NCBI RefSeq assembly: GCF_000427625.1
Contig: NZ_KE386569.1
Coordinates: forward strand, 4,259,279 to 4,323,278
Direction of reading: 5' to 3'
Length of the DNA: 64,000 nt
Source of the DNA: Methylobacter luteus IMV-B-3098
Lineage (GTDB): Bacteria > Pseudomonadota > Gammaproteobacteria > Methylococcales > Methylomonadaceae
Each line of letters starts with the position of its first letter. The stretch's first letter is position 1. The translations under genes were made by a program, and so were the position numbers. The notes beneath the pieces were generated by a model. The model was not told the DNA's origin and did no database searches. It worked only from the letters and a program-made list of their open reading frames with translations. This document shows positions 8,811-17,186 of the stretch, one piece after another.

Positions 8811-11002
8811 GCCTTAATTCTCCAGCAATAGTGGATTTTCGGATTGCGGGCAAAATCCTCGGGGATAGTGGCCGCGGTAATATCCTCAATGATTAACCCG
8901 GGCAGGGCTGTGCTGTCGAGTTTAAAGCGCCTGAAATTGGTCGAGAAGTATAAAACGCCGCCCGGCGCCAACAGTGAAACCGCATTCTTGATCAAGGACA
9001 CATGGTCGGTCTGTACGTCAAACACGTCATCCATGCGTTTTGAATTGGAAAAAGTCGGCGGGTCGAGAAAAATCAAATCATACTGTCGACTGTAGGGTTG
9101 CTTGGCTTCGGTCGTCAGCCATTCCAGGCAGTCAGCTTGGATGAACTCATGTTCGCCCTGTATAGTGTTCAACTGCATGTTCTTTTTGGCCCAATTCAGA
9201 TACGTATGGGACATATCGACGGTCGTGGTCGACAGAGCGCCGCCGACGGCGGCATGCACGGTCGCGCTGCCGGTATAGGCAAACAGATTCAAGAAACGTT
9301 TGCCTTGGGCTTGTTTCTGGATCATCAGGCGAATAGGGCGGTGATCCAGGAACAGGCCCGTATCCAGATAATCTTCAAAATTGACCAGCAATTTGCAGCC
9401 GCCCTCTTCGATGACATGAAAAACGCCGGAGTCGCCGTGTTTTTCATACTGGTCGGTGCTTTTTTGCTTGCGGCGGATCTTCAGAAAGACTTGGTCCGGT
9501 CTGATCTGGAGTACGCGCGGTATTTCTGCCATTACGCCGGCCAGCCGCTGGTCGGCTTTGCGCTGATCGATACTTTTGGGCGGCTCGTATTCCTGGACAT
9601 TGATCCAGGTTTGCTCTCCCTGATAAATATCAACAGCGACCGCGTACTCCGGCAGGTCGGCATCGTAAACGCGATAGCAACTAATCTTGTTTTGCTGAGC
9701 CCATTTGGAAAACTTTTTAAGGTTCTTTTTGAGACGATTGGCGAACATATCGGCCCCGGCATCAACGGATTGCTTCTTGTTGGCTTCGGTGATCTGGCTA
9801 AGCCTCTCATCCTGCGTTTTGGCTTTAGGTGTGAAAAAAGCACTTTCTTCAATGGTAAAGCGCAGGAGTTTGCATTCGAGCGCGCCATTAAACAGGGTAA
9901 TCGGTTTTTGCGAGCGTATGCCCAAGCGAAAACCCAGTTCCGGATTGCTGATGATCATGGCGGCCTTCCAGCCGGTGAAATGCGCTTTCAGCGTATCGCC
10001 GAATCGCTTGTATAGCTCGGCAGTTTCCGGCTCGTCGCCGAGCCGTTCGCCATAAGGCGGATTACAGATGACCAGGCCCGGCTTCCAGCTTTCCGCCGGT
10101 TGCGCGTCGCTGATATCGCGGCGTTCCACATGGATTTTATGTTGCAGGCCGGCATTGGTGATATGTGTTAAGGCAGCATTGATGGCGTGGCGATTCTGAT
10201 CGAAGCCGACAATAACAGGCAGTTTTTCGAGCCCGGCCGTTTTCCGCTGTTCGGCTTCGGTGCGCAGTTTTTGCCAGCATTCGGAATCGTGTTTTTTCCA
10301 ACCGGTAAAACCGAAATAATCGCGCAGCAGGCCCGGCGCATAATCGGCGGCGATCATCGCGCCTTCCAGTAACAAGGTGCCTGATCCGCACATCGGATCA
10401 ATCAGTGAGCCATTTTTTCTGGCAATTTCAGGCCAGCCGCTGCGCAGCAACATGGCCGCGGCCAGGTTTTCCTTGATCGGGGCCTTGATATTGATATCGC
10501 GATAACCGCGCCGGTGCAGGCTTTCGCCGGAAAGGTCCAGGCTGAGCTGAGCCGTGGTTCCGTGCAGATACACATTGACACGAATATCGGGCTGGTCGGT
10601 ATTGATGTTCGGGCGTTTCTGGAATTTGGCGCGCATTTGGTCAACAATCGCGTCTTTAACTTTTAAAGCGCCAAAATGAGTGTTGTTGATGACAGGGGAG
10701 TTCTTGGCGCTGAACGAGACAGCAAAGCTGCCTTCCGGCTGCAAATGCTCGAACCAGTTGATTCGTTTGACGCCGTAATAAAGATCATCCTGGGTTTTGA
10801 CATCAAAAGAACTCAGTACCAATAAAATCCGGTTTGCCGTTCTGGACCACAAACATGCACGGTAAGCTGTCTCCAGGTCGCCTTCAAACGCGACGCCCGC
10901 CAAGGTTGGCTTGACATGCTTGATGCCGAGATTCTGGAGCTCCTCGGCAAGAATGGTTTCCATCGCTTTGGGTGTTGTGGCAAATAATTGGTAATCAGGC
11001 AT
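8807..11002 (-). CDS. rlmL: Bifunctional 23S rRNA methyltransferase RlmKL
   Basis: A 731-residue fusion of two rRNA methyltransferases acting on 23S rRNA (m2G2445 by the N-terminal half, m7G2069 by the C-terminal half). The order is a THUMP RNA-binding domain (about residues 45-160), then an RlmL domain with DPMCGSGTLLLEG and the catalytic NPPYGERLG. The C-terminal RlmK Rossmann domain has LNLFAYTGSATVHAA and DPPTFSNSKRM. The full-length fused form is typical of gammaproteobacteria. The ATG at 11002 is chosen; a TTG two codons upstream is in frame but is less likely. The gene is followed immediately by acyP. Confidence 0.97.
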   Translation of the reverse strand: MPDYQLFATTPKAMETILAEELQNLGIKHVKPTLAGVAFEGDLETAYRACLWSRTANRILLVLSSFDVKTQDDLYYGVKRINWFEHLQPEGSFAVSFSAKNSPVINNTHFGALKVKDAIVDQMRAKFQKRPNINTDQPDIRVNVYLHGTTAQLSLDLSGESLHRRGYRDINIKAPIKENLAAAMLLRSGWPEIARKNGSLIDPMCGSGTLLLEGAMIAADYAPGLLRDYFGFTGWKKHDSECWQKLRTEAEQRKTAGLEKLPVIVGFDQNRHAINAALTHITNAGLQHKIHVERRDISDAQPAESWKPGLVICNPPYGERLGDEPETAELYKRFGDTLKAHFTGWKAAMIISNPELGFRLGIRSQKPITLFNGALECKLLRFTIEESAFFTPKAKTQDERLSQITEANKKQSVDAGADMFANRLKKNLKKFSKWAQQNKISCYRVYDADLPEYAVAVDIYQGEQTWINVQEYEPPKSIDQRKADQRLAGVMAEIPRVLQIRPDQVFLKIRRKQKSTDQYEKHGDSGVFHVIEEGGCKLLVNFEDYLDTGLFLDHRPIRLMIQKQAQGKRFLNLFAYTGSATVHAAVGGALSTTTVDMSHTYLNWAKKNMQLNTIQGEHEFIQADCLEWLTTEAKQPYSRQYDLIFLDPPTFSNSKRMDDVFDVQTDHVSLIKNAVSLLAPGGVLYFSTNFRRFKLDSTALPGLIIEDITAATIPEDFARNPKIHYCWRIKA

Positions 11003-11120
11003 GGTCAAACAAGGCCGGGGAGAAATATCGGTTGGCTATCGGCCTCAGCATGGTTTTCGGCCGATAGCTTCTGTGGGTATGGCGCCAGATTAACGTACTC
11101 AGCGCCAAATAGGTGCTTTT

Positions 11121-11600
11121 TTATTGAATATTGATCAGTTCAACGTCAAAGATCAATGTTGAGTTCGGGCCAATCAGGCGTCCTGCGCCATGAGCGCCAT
11201 AGGCTAAATCTGACGGGATATAAAAACGATACTTGGCGCCTTCCTGCATCAATTGAACGCCTTCGGTCCAGCCGGGGATGACGCGGTTTAGCGGGAATGT
11301 GGCGGGTTCGCCTCTACTGTAGGAGCTGTCAAACTCATTGCCGTCAATCGTTGTGCCCTTGTAATGCACAGTTACATTATCAGTGGCAGAAGGTGTCGCG
11401 CCTTCGCCTTTTTTCAGAATTTCGTATTGCAGACCGCTCGCTGTCGTGATGATATTGGGCTTTTTAGCATTTTCTGCGAGGAACGCTTCGCCGGCAGCTT
11501 TATTTTCTTCGGGTGTTGTGGCATTAGCCATTGAAAACATAGTGATTCCTACAAGAATGATAGTAATAACTGAAAGAATTCGAGTTTGAAGTTTTCTCAC
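11121..11600 (-). CDS. FKBP-type peptidyl-prolyl isomerase, exported
   Basis: A 159-residue periplasmic FKBP-type cis-trans prolyl isomerase. A signal peptide (hydrophobic core IITIILVGIT-like, ending FSMANA) is followed by a short charged linker. The FKBP domain then contains VTVHYKGTTIDGNEFDSSY, VIPGWTEGVQLM and the closing Y-G-A-H-G-A-G ... L-I-F-D-V-E-L. The start is a GTG at 11600: the sequence AGGAGGGG lies five bases before it, a near-perfect ribosome-binding site, while upstream ATG codons have none. It resembles short Mip/FkpA proteins but lacks their long dimerisation arm. Confidence 0.93.
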   Translation of the reverse strand: MRKLQTRILSVITIILVGITMFSMANATTPEENKAAGEAFLAENAKKPNIITTASGLQYEILKKGEGATPSATDNVTVHYKGTTIDGNEFDSSYSRGEPATFPLNRVIPGWTEGVQLMQEGAKYRFYIPSDLAYGAHGAGRLIGPNSTLIFDVELINIQ

Positions 11601-11666
11601 GGTTTCCCCTCCTCTCATACGGTAAATGTGAGACACGTAGTTTATCAAAAAACCGGCTTTTGCTGT

Positions 11667-12239
11667 TTAATTCTTGTTGCAAGTGTTTAATTGACTTTGA
11701 AATATTTGCGCTCGCCTGGCTACTTTGTTGGCTACCTGCATCAACCACGGTTTTTTCAGGTAGTTTTTGCGTAGATAACCACCATGTCCTTCATGGTAAG
11801 CAAGGTATAAATTTCTTGTATCCCATTTCGGGATGCCCAGTTTCTTGTAACTGATGTTGCAGTACCAGCCGATAAAATCCGCCGCATCGTCAAATTCATC
11901 ACGATCAGCCCACCAACTGCCGGCATTGTCAACATAACTGTCCCAGGTTTCATCCTTGGCTTGTGCATAGCCATAGGCGCTGCTGGACCTGAACCAGGGA
12001 ATAATGCCCAGCAGCCAGGGACGGGGAGGCTGCGCATCGGCGACAAAATGCGATTCCTGATGCATGATCGCCATCTGGACATGGACAGGTACCCCCCACT
12101 TTTGGAATGACTTTCTGGCATCGTCATACCAGTCATCTTTTTCTCTGAAAGTCGCGCAGATATTGTCACTGTTTTTAGGCGGCATAGTCATGCAAGCTGT
12201 TAAGGAGCATAACAAAACCAATGTGAACGGTTTCTTCAT
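11667..12239 (-). CDS. Lytic transglycosylase-like (SLT domain) lipoprotein
   Basis: A 190-residue lipoprotein: the N-terminus has a positively charged start, a short hydrophobic run and the lipobox LTAC, with Cys16 as the acylation site. The body has the lysozyme-like SLT fold. Elements are a catalytic Glu in MAIMHQESHF, the YGYAQAK motif, and later an AYHEGHGGY segment that lines the glycan groove. It should cleave or remodel peptidoglycan from the inner leaflet of the outer membrane. No good Shine-Dalgarno is visible, but the lipoprotein signal fixes the start well. It is a single gene between the FKBP gene and the divergent PilZ gene. Confidence 0.88.
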   Translation of the reverse strand: MKKPFTLVLLCSLTACMTMPPKNSDNICATFREKDDWYDDARKSFQKWGVPVHVQMAIMHQESHFVADAQPPRPWLLGIIPWFRSSSAYGYAQAKDETWDSYVDNAGSWWADRDEFDDAADFIGWYCNISYKKLGIPKWDTRNLYLAYHEGHGGYLRKNYLKKPWLMQVANKVARRAQIFQSQLNTCNKN

Positions 12240-12387
12240 GGCAGGGCAGGAGAATTAAAATAATGAAGATTACGGATAGAGCTAAAAAAACAAACGATAA
12301 TAGAAACTCTGCAATATAATGACATGTCATAATCTTGTACAGCAAGCAAATTGACATTAACAAGTAATCAAGCAGAGACACCCCCTG

Positions 12388-12999
12388 ATGTACTATCTAG
12401 AACGACCTTATCGTAGAAATTTGACATCGAATGGTTCGATTTATATGGGTGGCGAAGAGCGGGCAGTTACGATTAAAAATATGTCGATAACCGGTGCACT
12501 TGCCGAATTAAACAGTAAGCAGGGCTGTGAGAATATCCGGGATATTTATAATGTATTGTCGGCATCGACAATGATTGATGTGAGCCTTCCTGAAATGCGT
12601 TTAGTCGGCGGCGCGGAGGTCGTCAGGGTCGATATGGATGACGAGCGTACTTTCATCGCCATGGAGTTTAAGCATATCGGCCATGACGTGGATAACCTTC
12701 TGTATAAGCGAAAATTTTACAGAGCAAATCTTGCTGCGCCAGGGCGCATTTTCTTAAATGGTGAATATTGGGAATTTACTACCGTCAATGTTTCAGCGGA
12801 TGGTTTAATGATTCATCTAGCTGAAACAATAGCCGTCGAAGAAGGTCTGATAACTGTGTTTGAATTTGAACAACTGGAGTTGGAAGGGCAGACAAAAGTA
12901 ATGTGGGTTAATCATATTACCGACGTCGGAACAATGATCGGTTTACAGTATATATATATAGTCAATACAGCTATTGACGGAATTCCTGTTTTAATCTGA
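12388..12999 (+). CDS. Tandem PilZ-domain protein
   Basis: A 203-residue protein that looks like two PilZ-type barrels in a row. The first half starts with RPYRR (R-x-x-x-R) and has NMSITGA (N-x-S-x-x-G). The second half repeats the plan with RKFYR followed by NVSADGL. Both sets of c-di-GMP-binding residues are present, so it may bind one or two c-di-GMP dimers. Partners are not shown by neighbours, which are unrelated envelope genes. The ribosome-binding site is weak. Its 3' end overlaps the convergent hydrolase gene by nine bases. A GGDEF-EAL protein 19 kb away is a possible source of signal, but nothing links them directly. Confidence 0.82.
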   Translation: MYYLERPYRRNLTSNGSIYMGGEERAVTIKNMSITGALAELNSKQGCENIRDIYNVLSASTMIDVSLPEMRLVGGAEVVRVDMDDERTFIAMEFKHIGHDVDNLLYKRKFYRANLAAPGRIFLNGEYWEFTTVNVSADGLMIHLAETIAVEEGLITVFEFEQLELEGQTKVMWVNHITDVGTMIGLQYIYIVNTAIDGIPVLI

Positions 13000-13791
13000 A
13001 ACAAACAGCATAACCTCTTGCCACCAGGGCATGTCAGACGACAGCGGCAGACTGTTATGGCTGGCGCTTTTAAATATCCAGTGTTTTTTGCGGTGTTGCA
13101 GTGAATCGAACAGGTTCTCACCGTATTTTACGGGAATGATTTCATCGGCTTCGGCCAGCACAACTGCCGTGTTTCCCGTGTAGTGCCGCAGATTTTTGAT
13201 ATTGTCGAATCGATCACGGATTAACCATTTTGCCAGCAAAAACTGGTAATGATGGTGAGCGACATTAGCCAGGCTGTCAAATGGCGCGACTAGGACTATG
13301 CCTTTTACCGGTACCTGTCCGCTGGCTACGATGCCTGAAACGACCCCGCCGCCCAACGACTCGCCCCACAGAAAAAGCGGCCCGCCAAAATCATGCAGAG
13401 CTCGTTTCGCCGTTTCAATGCCATTCGAAATCAATACAGTTTCCGAAGGATTGCCCGCTCTGGCGCCGTAGCCCGGGTATTCGGCCAGGATGACGCGGTA
13501 ACCGAGCTTTTCCAGAGCTTGTGAATAATAGATGCGATTGATTGCCGAGCCGGCGTTGCCGTGGAATACGACAATCGTGCCTTTATCAGCCGTTTGTGGT
13601 GTTTGTGAGATCAGCCCGAGGTAATCATCATTCGTTGGCCAGAGTTTGAGATTAAATTGCCGGGTCAGTTCCTGTTGCCGGTCTGGCGAATACTGTTCGG
13701 GAAAATAGATCATTTTTCGCTGAAACAGAAAAACGATCAGCAACAGAAGCAAATAAAGCAATAACAGCGACAACATGCGCTTGGCGATCAT
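12991..13791 (-). CDS. Alpha/beta hydrolase, membrane-anchored (BEM46/YfhR-like)
   Basis: This 266-residue protein has an N-terminal membrane anchor (LSLLLLYLLLLLIVFLF) followed by an alpha/beta hydrolase fold. Visible elements are the oxyanion region VVFHGNAGS, GYGARAGNPSE, the nucleophile elbow WGESLGGG (Ser in G-x-S-x-G), the acid in AEADEIIP, and the histidine in SASHNSLP. All three catalytic residues are present. The family (Pfam hydrolase_4/BEM46 type) includes esterases of unknown substrate. It lies 13 bases from the ybiB-like gene on the same strand, so it may be the last gene of a cyoE-ybiB-hydrolase unit. Confidence 0.88.
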   Translation of the reverse strand: MIAKRMLSLLLLYLLLLLIVFLFQRKMIYFPEQYSPDRQQELTRQFNLKLWPTNDDYLGLISQTPQTADKGTIVVFHGNAGSAINRIYYSQALEKLGYRVILAEYPGYGARAGNPSETVLISNGIETAKRALHDFGGPLFLWGESLGGGVVSGIVASGQVPVKGIVLVAPFDSLANVAHHHYQFLLAKWLIRDRFDNIKNLRHYTGNTAVVLAEADEIIPVKYGENLFDSLQHRKKHWIFKSASHNSLPLSSDMPWWQEVMLFVSD

Positions 13792-13804
13792 GTATCGAAC
13801 GGAC

Positions 13805-14830
13805 CTAGGAATCTGTGTATTTTTGCCTATCCCTGTTTGTCCAGTAAGCTGTGGCCAGTTCGTGCGCCTGCTGCTGTGTATCGGCTTTGCCTAACAGTTT
13901 CAGCGCAATCGCAGCCGTGCCTATGATGGAGGCTTCCGCAAACTGGTCCTCAATGTTACCCTGCCAGATCAAAGCCAGCTGTTGCGGATCGAGCAGCTCC
14001 GGTTTGACATGGCGGTGCGTAAATAAAGCCGGCCAGCTTTCGTCGGACAATTGTCCGTTATGTACACTTTGCACCAGACAATCCATGTCTGGATTGCGTT
14101 CGGTCTCGCCGCCTTCGCCTTTCAATACAGCCATGTGAGGCTGGTTCAGCAAGGCGGCGGCTTGTTGATGAACCGGGCGGTAACCGGGATGGAAGATGCC
14201 CTGAATGCTATAGTCGGCATTAAAAGGATTCAACAAGCGAACCAGCGTATGAACCGGAGAGCGCAAACCCAGCAGCGGTCGCAGTTCTATGATTTCGTGC
14301 AGTTTCGGGCAAAAATGCTCCAGCGACAGATAGCTGAAATGGTGCTGCTCGATTTGCTGCGCGGCTTCCTCGATGGAACTGGCCGGCTGGAGGTTTAAAA
14401 ATTTCAGCACGTCCTGCGTGTAGATTCTGCCGGCTGTGTGACCTTCCGCGCCATGCATGAAGACCTTGATGCCGTTTTCGGCCAGTAACAAGGCTGACAG
14501 CAGAAACCAGGGCAGATGACGCCGCTTGCCGGCATACGATGACCAGTCCAGGTCGACTTTAGCAGAATGCCCGGCAAAACCGAACGACTCCTGCGCGGCC
14601 TGGACAAAGCCAGCCAATTCTTCCGGCGTTTCTTCCTTGACCCGCATCAGCATCAAAAAAGCGCCCAGCTGGATAGGCTGCACTTCTTCAGCCAGAATCA
14701 TTTTCATGGCCAGATAGGCTTCATCCTGCGTCAGCGGCCTTGAGCCTTTCTTACCTTTGCCGAGAATACGGATATAGCCGGCGAACGGATGTTCCGGATG
14801 GGGTGTCTGTTCGTGGTGGGTCAGTTTCAT
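13805..14830 (-). CDS. ybiB: TrpD2/YbiB-type DNA-binding protein (anthranilate phosphoribosyltransferase fold)
   Basis: A 341-residue member of the TrpD2 (YbiB) family, related in fold to anthranilate phosphoribosyltransferase but without that activity in characterised members; E. coli YbiB binds nucleic acids. The N-terminal helical domain (DEAYLAMKMIL ... EVQPIQLGAFLMLMRVKEET) and a glycine- and histidine-altered phosphate-binding region (FMHGAEGHTAGR) are visible. The canonical TrpD GTGGD loop is missing, consistent with TrpD2 and not tryptophan synthesis. No other trp gene is nearby. The ATG overlaps the cyoE stop (ATGA). Confidence 0.83.
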   Translation of the reverse strand: MKLTHHEQTPHPEHPFAGYIRILGKGKKGSRPLTQDEAYLAMKMILAEEVQPIQLGAFLMLMRVKEETPEELAGFVQAAQESFGFAGHSAKVDLDWSSYAGKRRHLPWFLLSALLLAENGIKVFMHGAEGHTAGRIYTQDVLKFLNLQPASSIEEAAQQIEQHHFSYLSLEHFCPKLHEIIELRPLLGLRSPVHTLVRLLNPFNADYSIQGIFHPGYRPVHQQAAALLNQPHMAVLKGEGGETERNPDMDCLVQSVHNGQLSDESWPALFTHRHVKPELLDPQQLALIWQGNIEDQFAEASIIGTAAIALKLLGKADTQQQAHELATAYWTNRDRQKYTDS

Positions 14831-15714
14831 AAAGTCAGTACCACATAATGGTCGATTAACAAGGCGGCGAACATAACCATCAGATAAATAATCGAATAGC
14901 CAAAAGTTCGCATGGCGGTTCTGTCATCTTTCCTGCGCATCATCAAAATGGCGAAATAGATAAAACCCAGGCCTAACGGCACGGCGGCCGCCAAATAGAT
15001 CAGTCCGCTCATGCCGGTCAAATAAGGCAGCAGTGTCACGATCAGCAGTAGTACGGTATAAAGCAGAATATGCAGGCGGGTAAATTCCGGACCGTGCGTA
15101 ACCGGCAACATCGGGATTTCAACTTTGGCGTATTCCTCGCGGCGGGCGATGGCCAACGCCCAAAAATGCGGCGGCGTCCAGACAAAAATGATCAAAAACA
15201 ACAATAAAGCATAAGGATGTATTTCGCCGGTCATGGCGCACCAGCCAAGCAACGGCGGCGCCGCTCCGGCCGCGCCGCCAATCACGATGTTCTGCGGCGT
15301 CATTCTTTTCAGGTAGACGGTATAGATTATGGCGTAACCGATTAATGACAGAAAAGTCAGTACAGCCGTTAGCGTATTAACCATGAAAATCAGCAATGCC
15401 ATCCCTATGGAACCTATAACCAAGGCAAAAATAATGACATTCTTGGAACTCAGTTCGCCTTTCGGTAAAGGGCGGTTTTGGGTTCGCTTCATTTCCGCAT
15501 CAGCTTTCTGATCGATGAAATGATTGACTGCCGCCGCTGAAGAGGCCGCCAGCGCAATGCCTAAGGTGCTGTAAATGAGCGTATCCAGCGGGGGGATTCC
15601 CGGAACCGCCAGCAACATGCCGACAACCGCGGTAAACACGATCAGTGTAACCACTTTCGGTTTGCACAGCTCAATATAGTTTCGCCAGGAAAGCAAAGTA
15701 GAGTCGCTCGTCAT
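14827..15714 (-). CDS. cyoE: Protoheme IX farnesyltransferase (heme O synthase)
   Basis: A 295-residue polytopic UbiA-family prenyltransferase that converts heme b to heme O for terminal oxidases. The first aspartate-rich motif region appears in AVNHFIDQKADAEMKRT, followed by NRPLPKGELS, diagnostic of CyoE/CtaB. A second conserved loop is VWTPPHFWALAI ... EYAKVEIPMLP. About nine hydrophobic helices are visible. No oxidase subunit gene adjoins it here. It is the first gene of a leftward unit with the ybiB-like gene, and is divergent from the M16 protease pair with about 100 bases between. Confidence 0.96.
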   Translation of the reverse strand: MTSDSTLLSWRNYIELCKPKVVTLIVFTAVVGMLLAVPGIPPLDTLIYSTLGIALAASSAAAVNHFIDQKADAEMKRTQNRPLPKGELSSKNVIIFALVIGSIGMALLIFMVNTLTAVLTFLSLIGYAIIYTVYLKRMTPQNIVIGGAAGAAPPLLGWCAMTGEIHPYALLLFLIIFVWTPPHFWALAIARREEYAKVEIPMLPVTHGPEFTRLHILLYTVLLLIVTLLPYLTGMSGLIYLAAAVPLGLGFIYFAILMMRRKDDRTAMRTFGYSIIYLMVMFAALLIDHYVVLTL

Positions 15715-15815
15715 TATTTAATAAATTCCAACTTTTTCATTATTGTATAGAATACCGTGAACGATTAATTATTGAAATAGTCGGAAGCACTACCATTTAG
15801 ATTAAAGAGGGAGTT

Positions 15816-17186
15816 ATGAATAATCGATTACTATTTGCAATATTGTTATGTTTGCCGGCCTTTTCGAGCAGTGCCGAGACAAAAGTATCGGAACGAATTT
15901 TAGGAAACGGATTAAAAGTTCTGGTCCAGGAAGATCATCGATCCCCGGTCGTGGTTTCCCAAGTTTGGTACAAGGTCGGTTCCAGCTACGAGCCGGGCGG
16001 TATTACCGGCATTTCCCACATGCTGGAACATATGATGTTCAAAGGCACGGATAAGCATCCGGCCGGTGAATTCTCCCGCATCATCGCTGAGAACGGCGGC
16101 GATGAAAATGCCTTTACCGGCCAGGATTACACGGCCTATTTCCAGACCATGGACAAGTCCAGACTGGAGGTCAGCTTTGAGCTGGAAGCGGACAGAATGC
16201 GCAATCTGCATCTTCTCGCTGATGAACTGAAGAAAGAACTGCAAGTAGTAACCGAAGAACGCAGGATGCGTACCGATGACAAGCCGAGGGCCAAGATGCA
16301 GGAATACTTCATGGCCATGGCGCACACCAACAGCCCTTATCGGAATCCCGTAATCGGCTGGCCCGCCGATATCGCCAGTTACACCGTGGAGGACCTTCAG
16401 GCCTGGTACCAGCGCTGGTATGCGCCGAATAATGCCACGCTGGTCGTGGTCGGCGATGTCGAGCCGAAGGCTGTTTTCGATCTGGCCGAAAAATATTTCG
16501 GCGCGTTGAAAACCAGTGAAATCAAACCATTAAAACCGCAAACCGAAGTCGAACAGATCGGCGTCAGAGAGATGGCGATCAAACTGCCGGCAAAACTGCC
16601 TTACATCGTCATGGGTTATAAAGTGCCCAGCCTGAAAACGGCAGAGAAGGAGTGGGAAGCCTATGCGCTGGAAGTGCTGGCCGGCGTGCTGGATGGCGGC
16701 AATAGCGCCAGATTGGCGTCAAGACTGGTGCGCGGCAAGCAAATCGCGGTCTCGGCGGGCGCCGGGTACGATCTGACTTCGCGGCTATCAGACCTGTTCA
16801 CACTGGAGGCAACCCCCGCCGATGGCAAGACGGTTTGGGATCTGCAGTCGGCCCTGAAGGATGAAGTGGTCAAGCTGCAAAATGAGTTGGTCAGCGATGA
16901 AGAATTGCAGCGCATCAAGGCGCAAGTGCTGGCCAGCGACATTTACCAGCGCGATTCGATGTTTTATCAGGCCATGCAGTTGGGCATGACTGAAACGGTC
17001 GGTCTGGGTTGGCCGACAGTGGACGAATACGTCAAAAAGGTCAATCAGGTAACGGCGGAGCAGGTGCGCGATGTCGCGCGTAAATATCTGATCAAGGATC
17101 ACTTGAATATCGCTTATCTGGAGCCCCAGGAAATAAAAGAAAACAAAGCAAGCCCAACAACCCAAGGAGAGCATGATGCGCGCTAG
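15816..17186 (+). CDS. M16 family zinc protease, catalytic subunit
   Basis: A 456-residue exported pitrilysin-family metalloprotease. After a signal peptide ending SSSA the inverted zinc motif HMLEHMMF (H-x-x-E-H) appears near residue 70. The distal zinc-ligand glutamate lies in SFELEADRM about 75 residues on. The C-terminal half has the second M16 fold. GAGGGAG just before the ATG is a good ribosome-binding site. The next gene encodes a second M16 protein without the zinc motif and overlaps this one by 14 bases, so the two should form a heterodimer like mitochondrial processing peptidase or Sphingomonas SPH2681/SPH2682. The substrate is unknown. Confidence 0.93.
   Translation: MNNRLLFAILLCLPAFSSSAETKVSERILGNGLKVLVQEDHRSPVVVSQVWYKVGSSYEPGGITGISHMLEHMMFKGTDKHPAGEFSRIIAENGGDENAFTGQDYTAYFQTMDKSRLEVSFELEADRMRNLHLLADELKKELQVVTEERRMRTDDKPRAKMQEYFMAMAHTNSPYRNPVIGWPADIASYTVEDLQAWYQRWYAPNNATLVVVGDVEPKAVFDLAEKYFGALKTSEIKPLKPQTEVEQIGVREMAIKLPAKLPYIVMGYKVPSLKTAEKEWEAYALEVLAGVLDGGNSARLASRLVRGKQIAVSAGAGYDLTSRLSDLFTLEATPADGKTVWDLQSALKDEVVKLQNELVSDEELQRIKAQVLASDIYQRDSMFYQAMQLGMTETVGLGWPTVDEYVKKVNQVTAEQVRDVARKYLIKDHLNIAYLEPQEIKENKASPTTQGEHDAR

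Noticed and set aside
9098-10015. A 305-codon plus-strand frame opposite rlmKL
   Set aside because: It is antisense to a fully conserved gene and its translation has no domain; long antisense frames are common opposite GC-rich genes.
13805-14830. Anthranilate phosphoribosyltransferase TrpD
   Set aside because: The GTGGD substrate loop of TrpD is missing and no trp genes are near; the TrpD2/YbiB family fits better.
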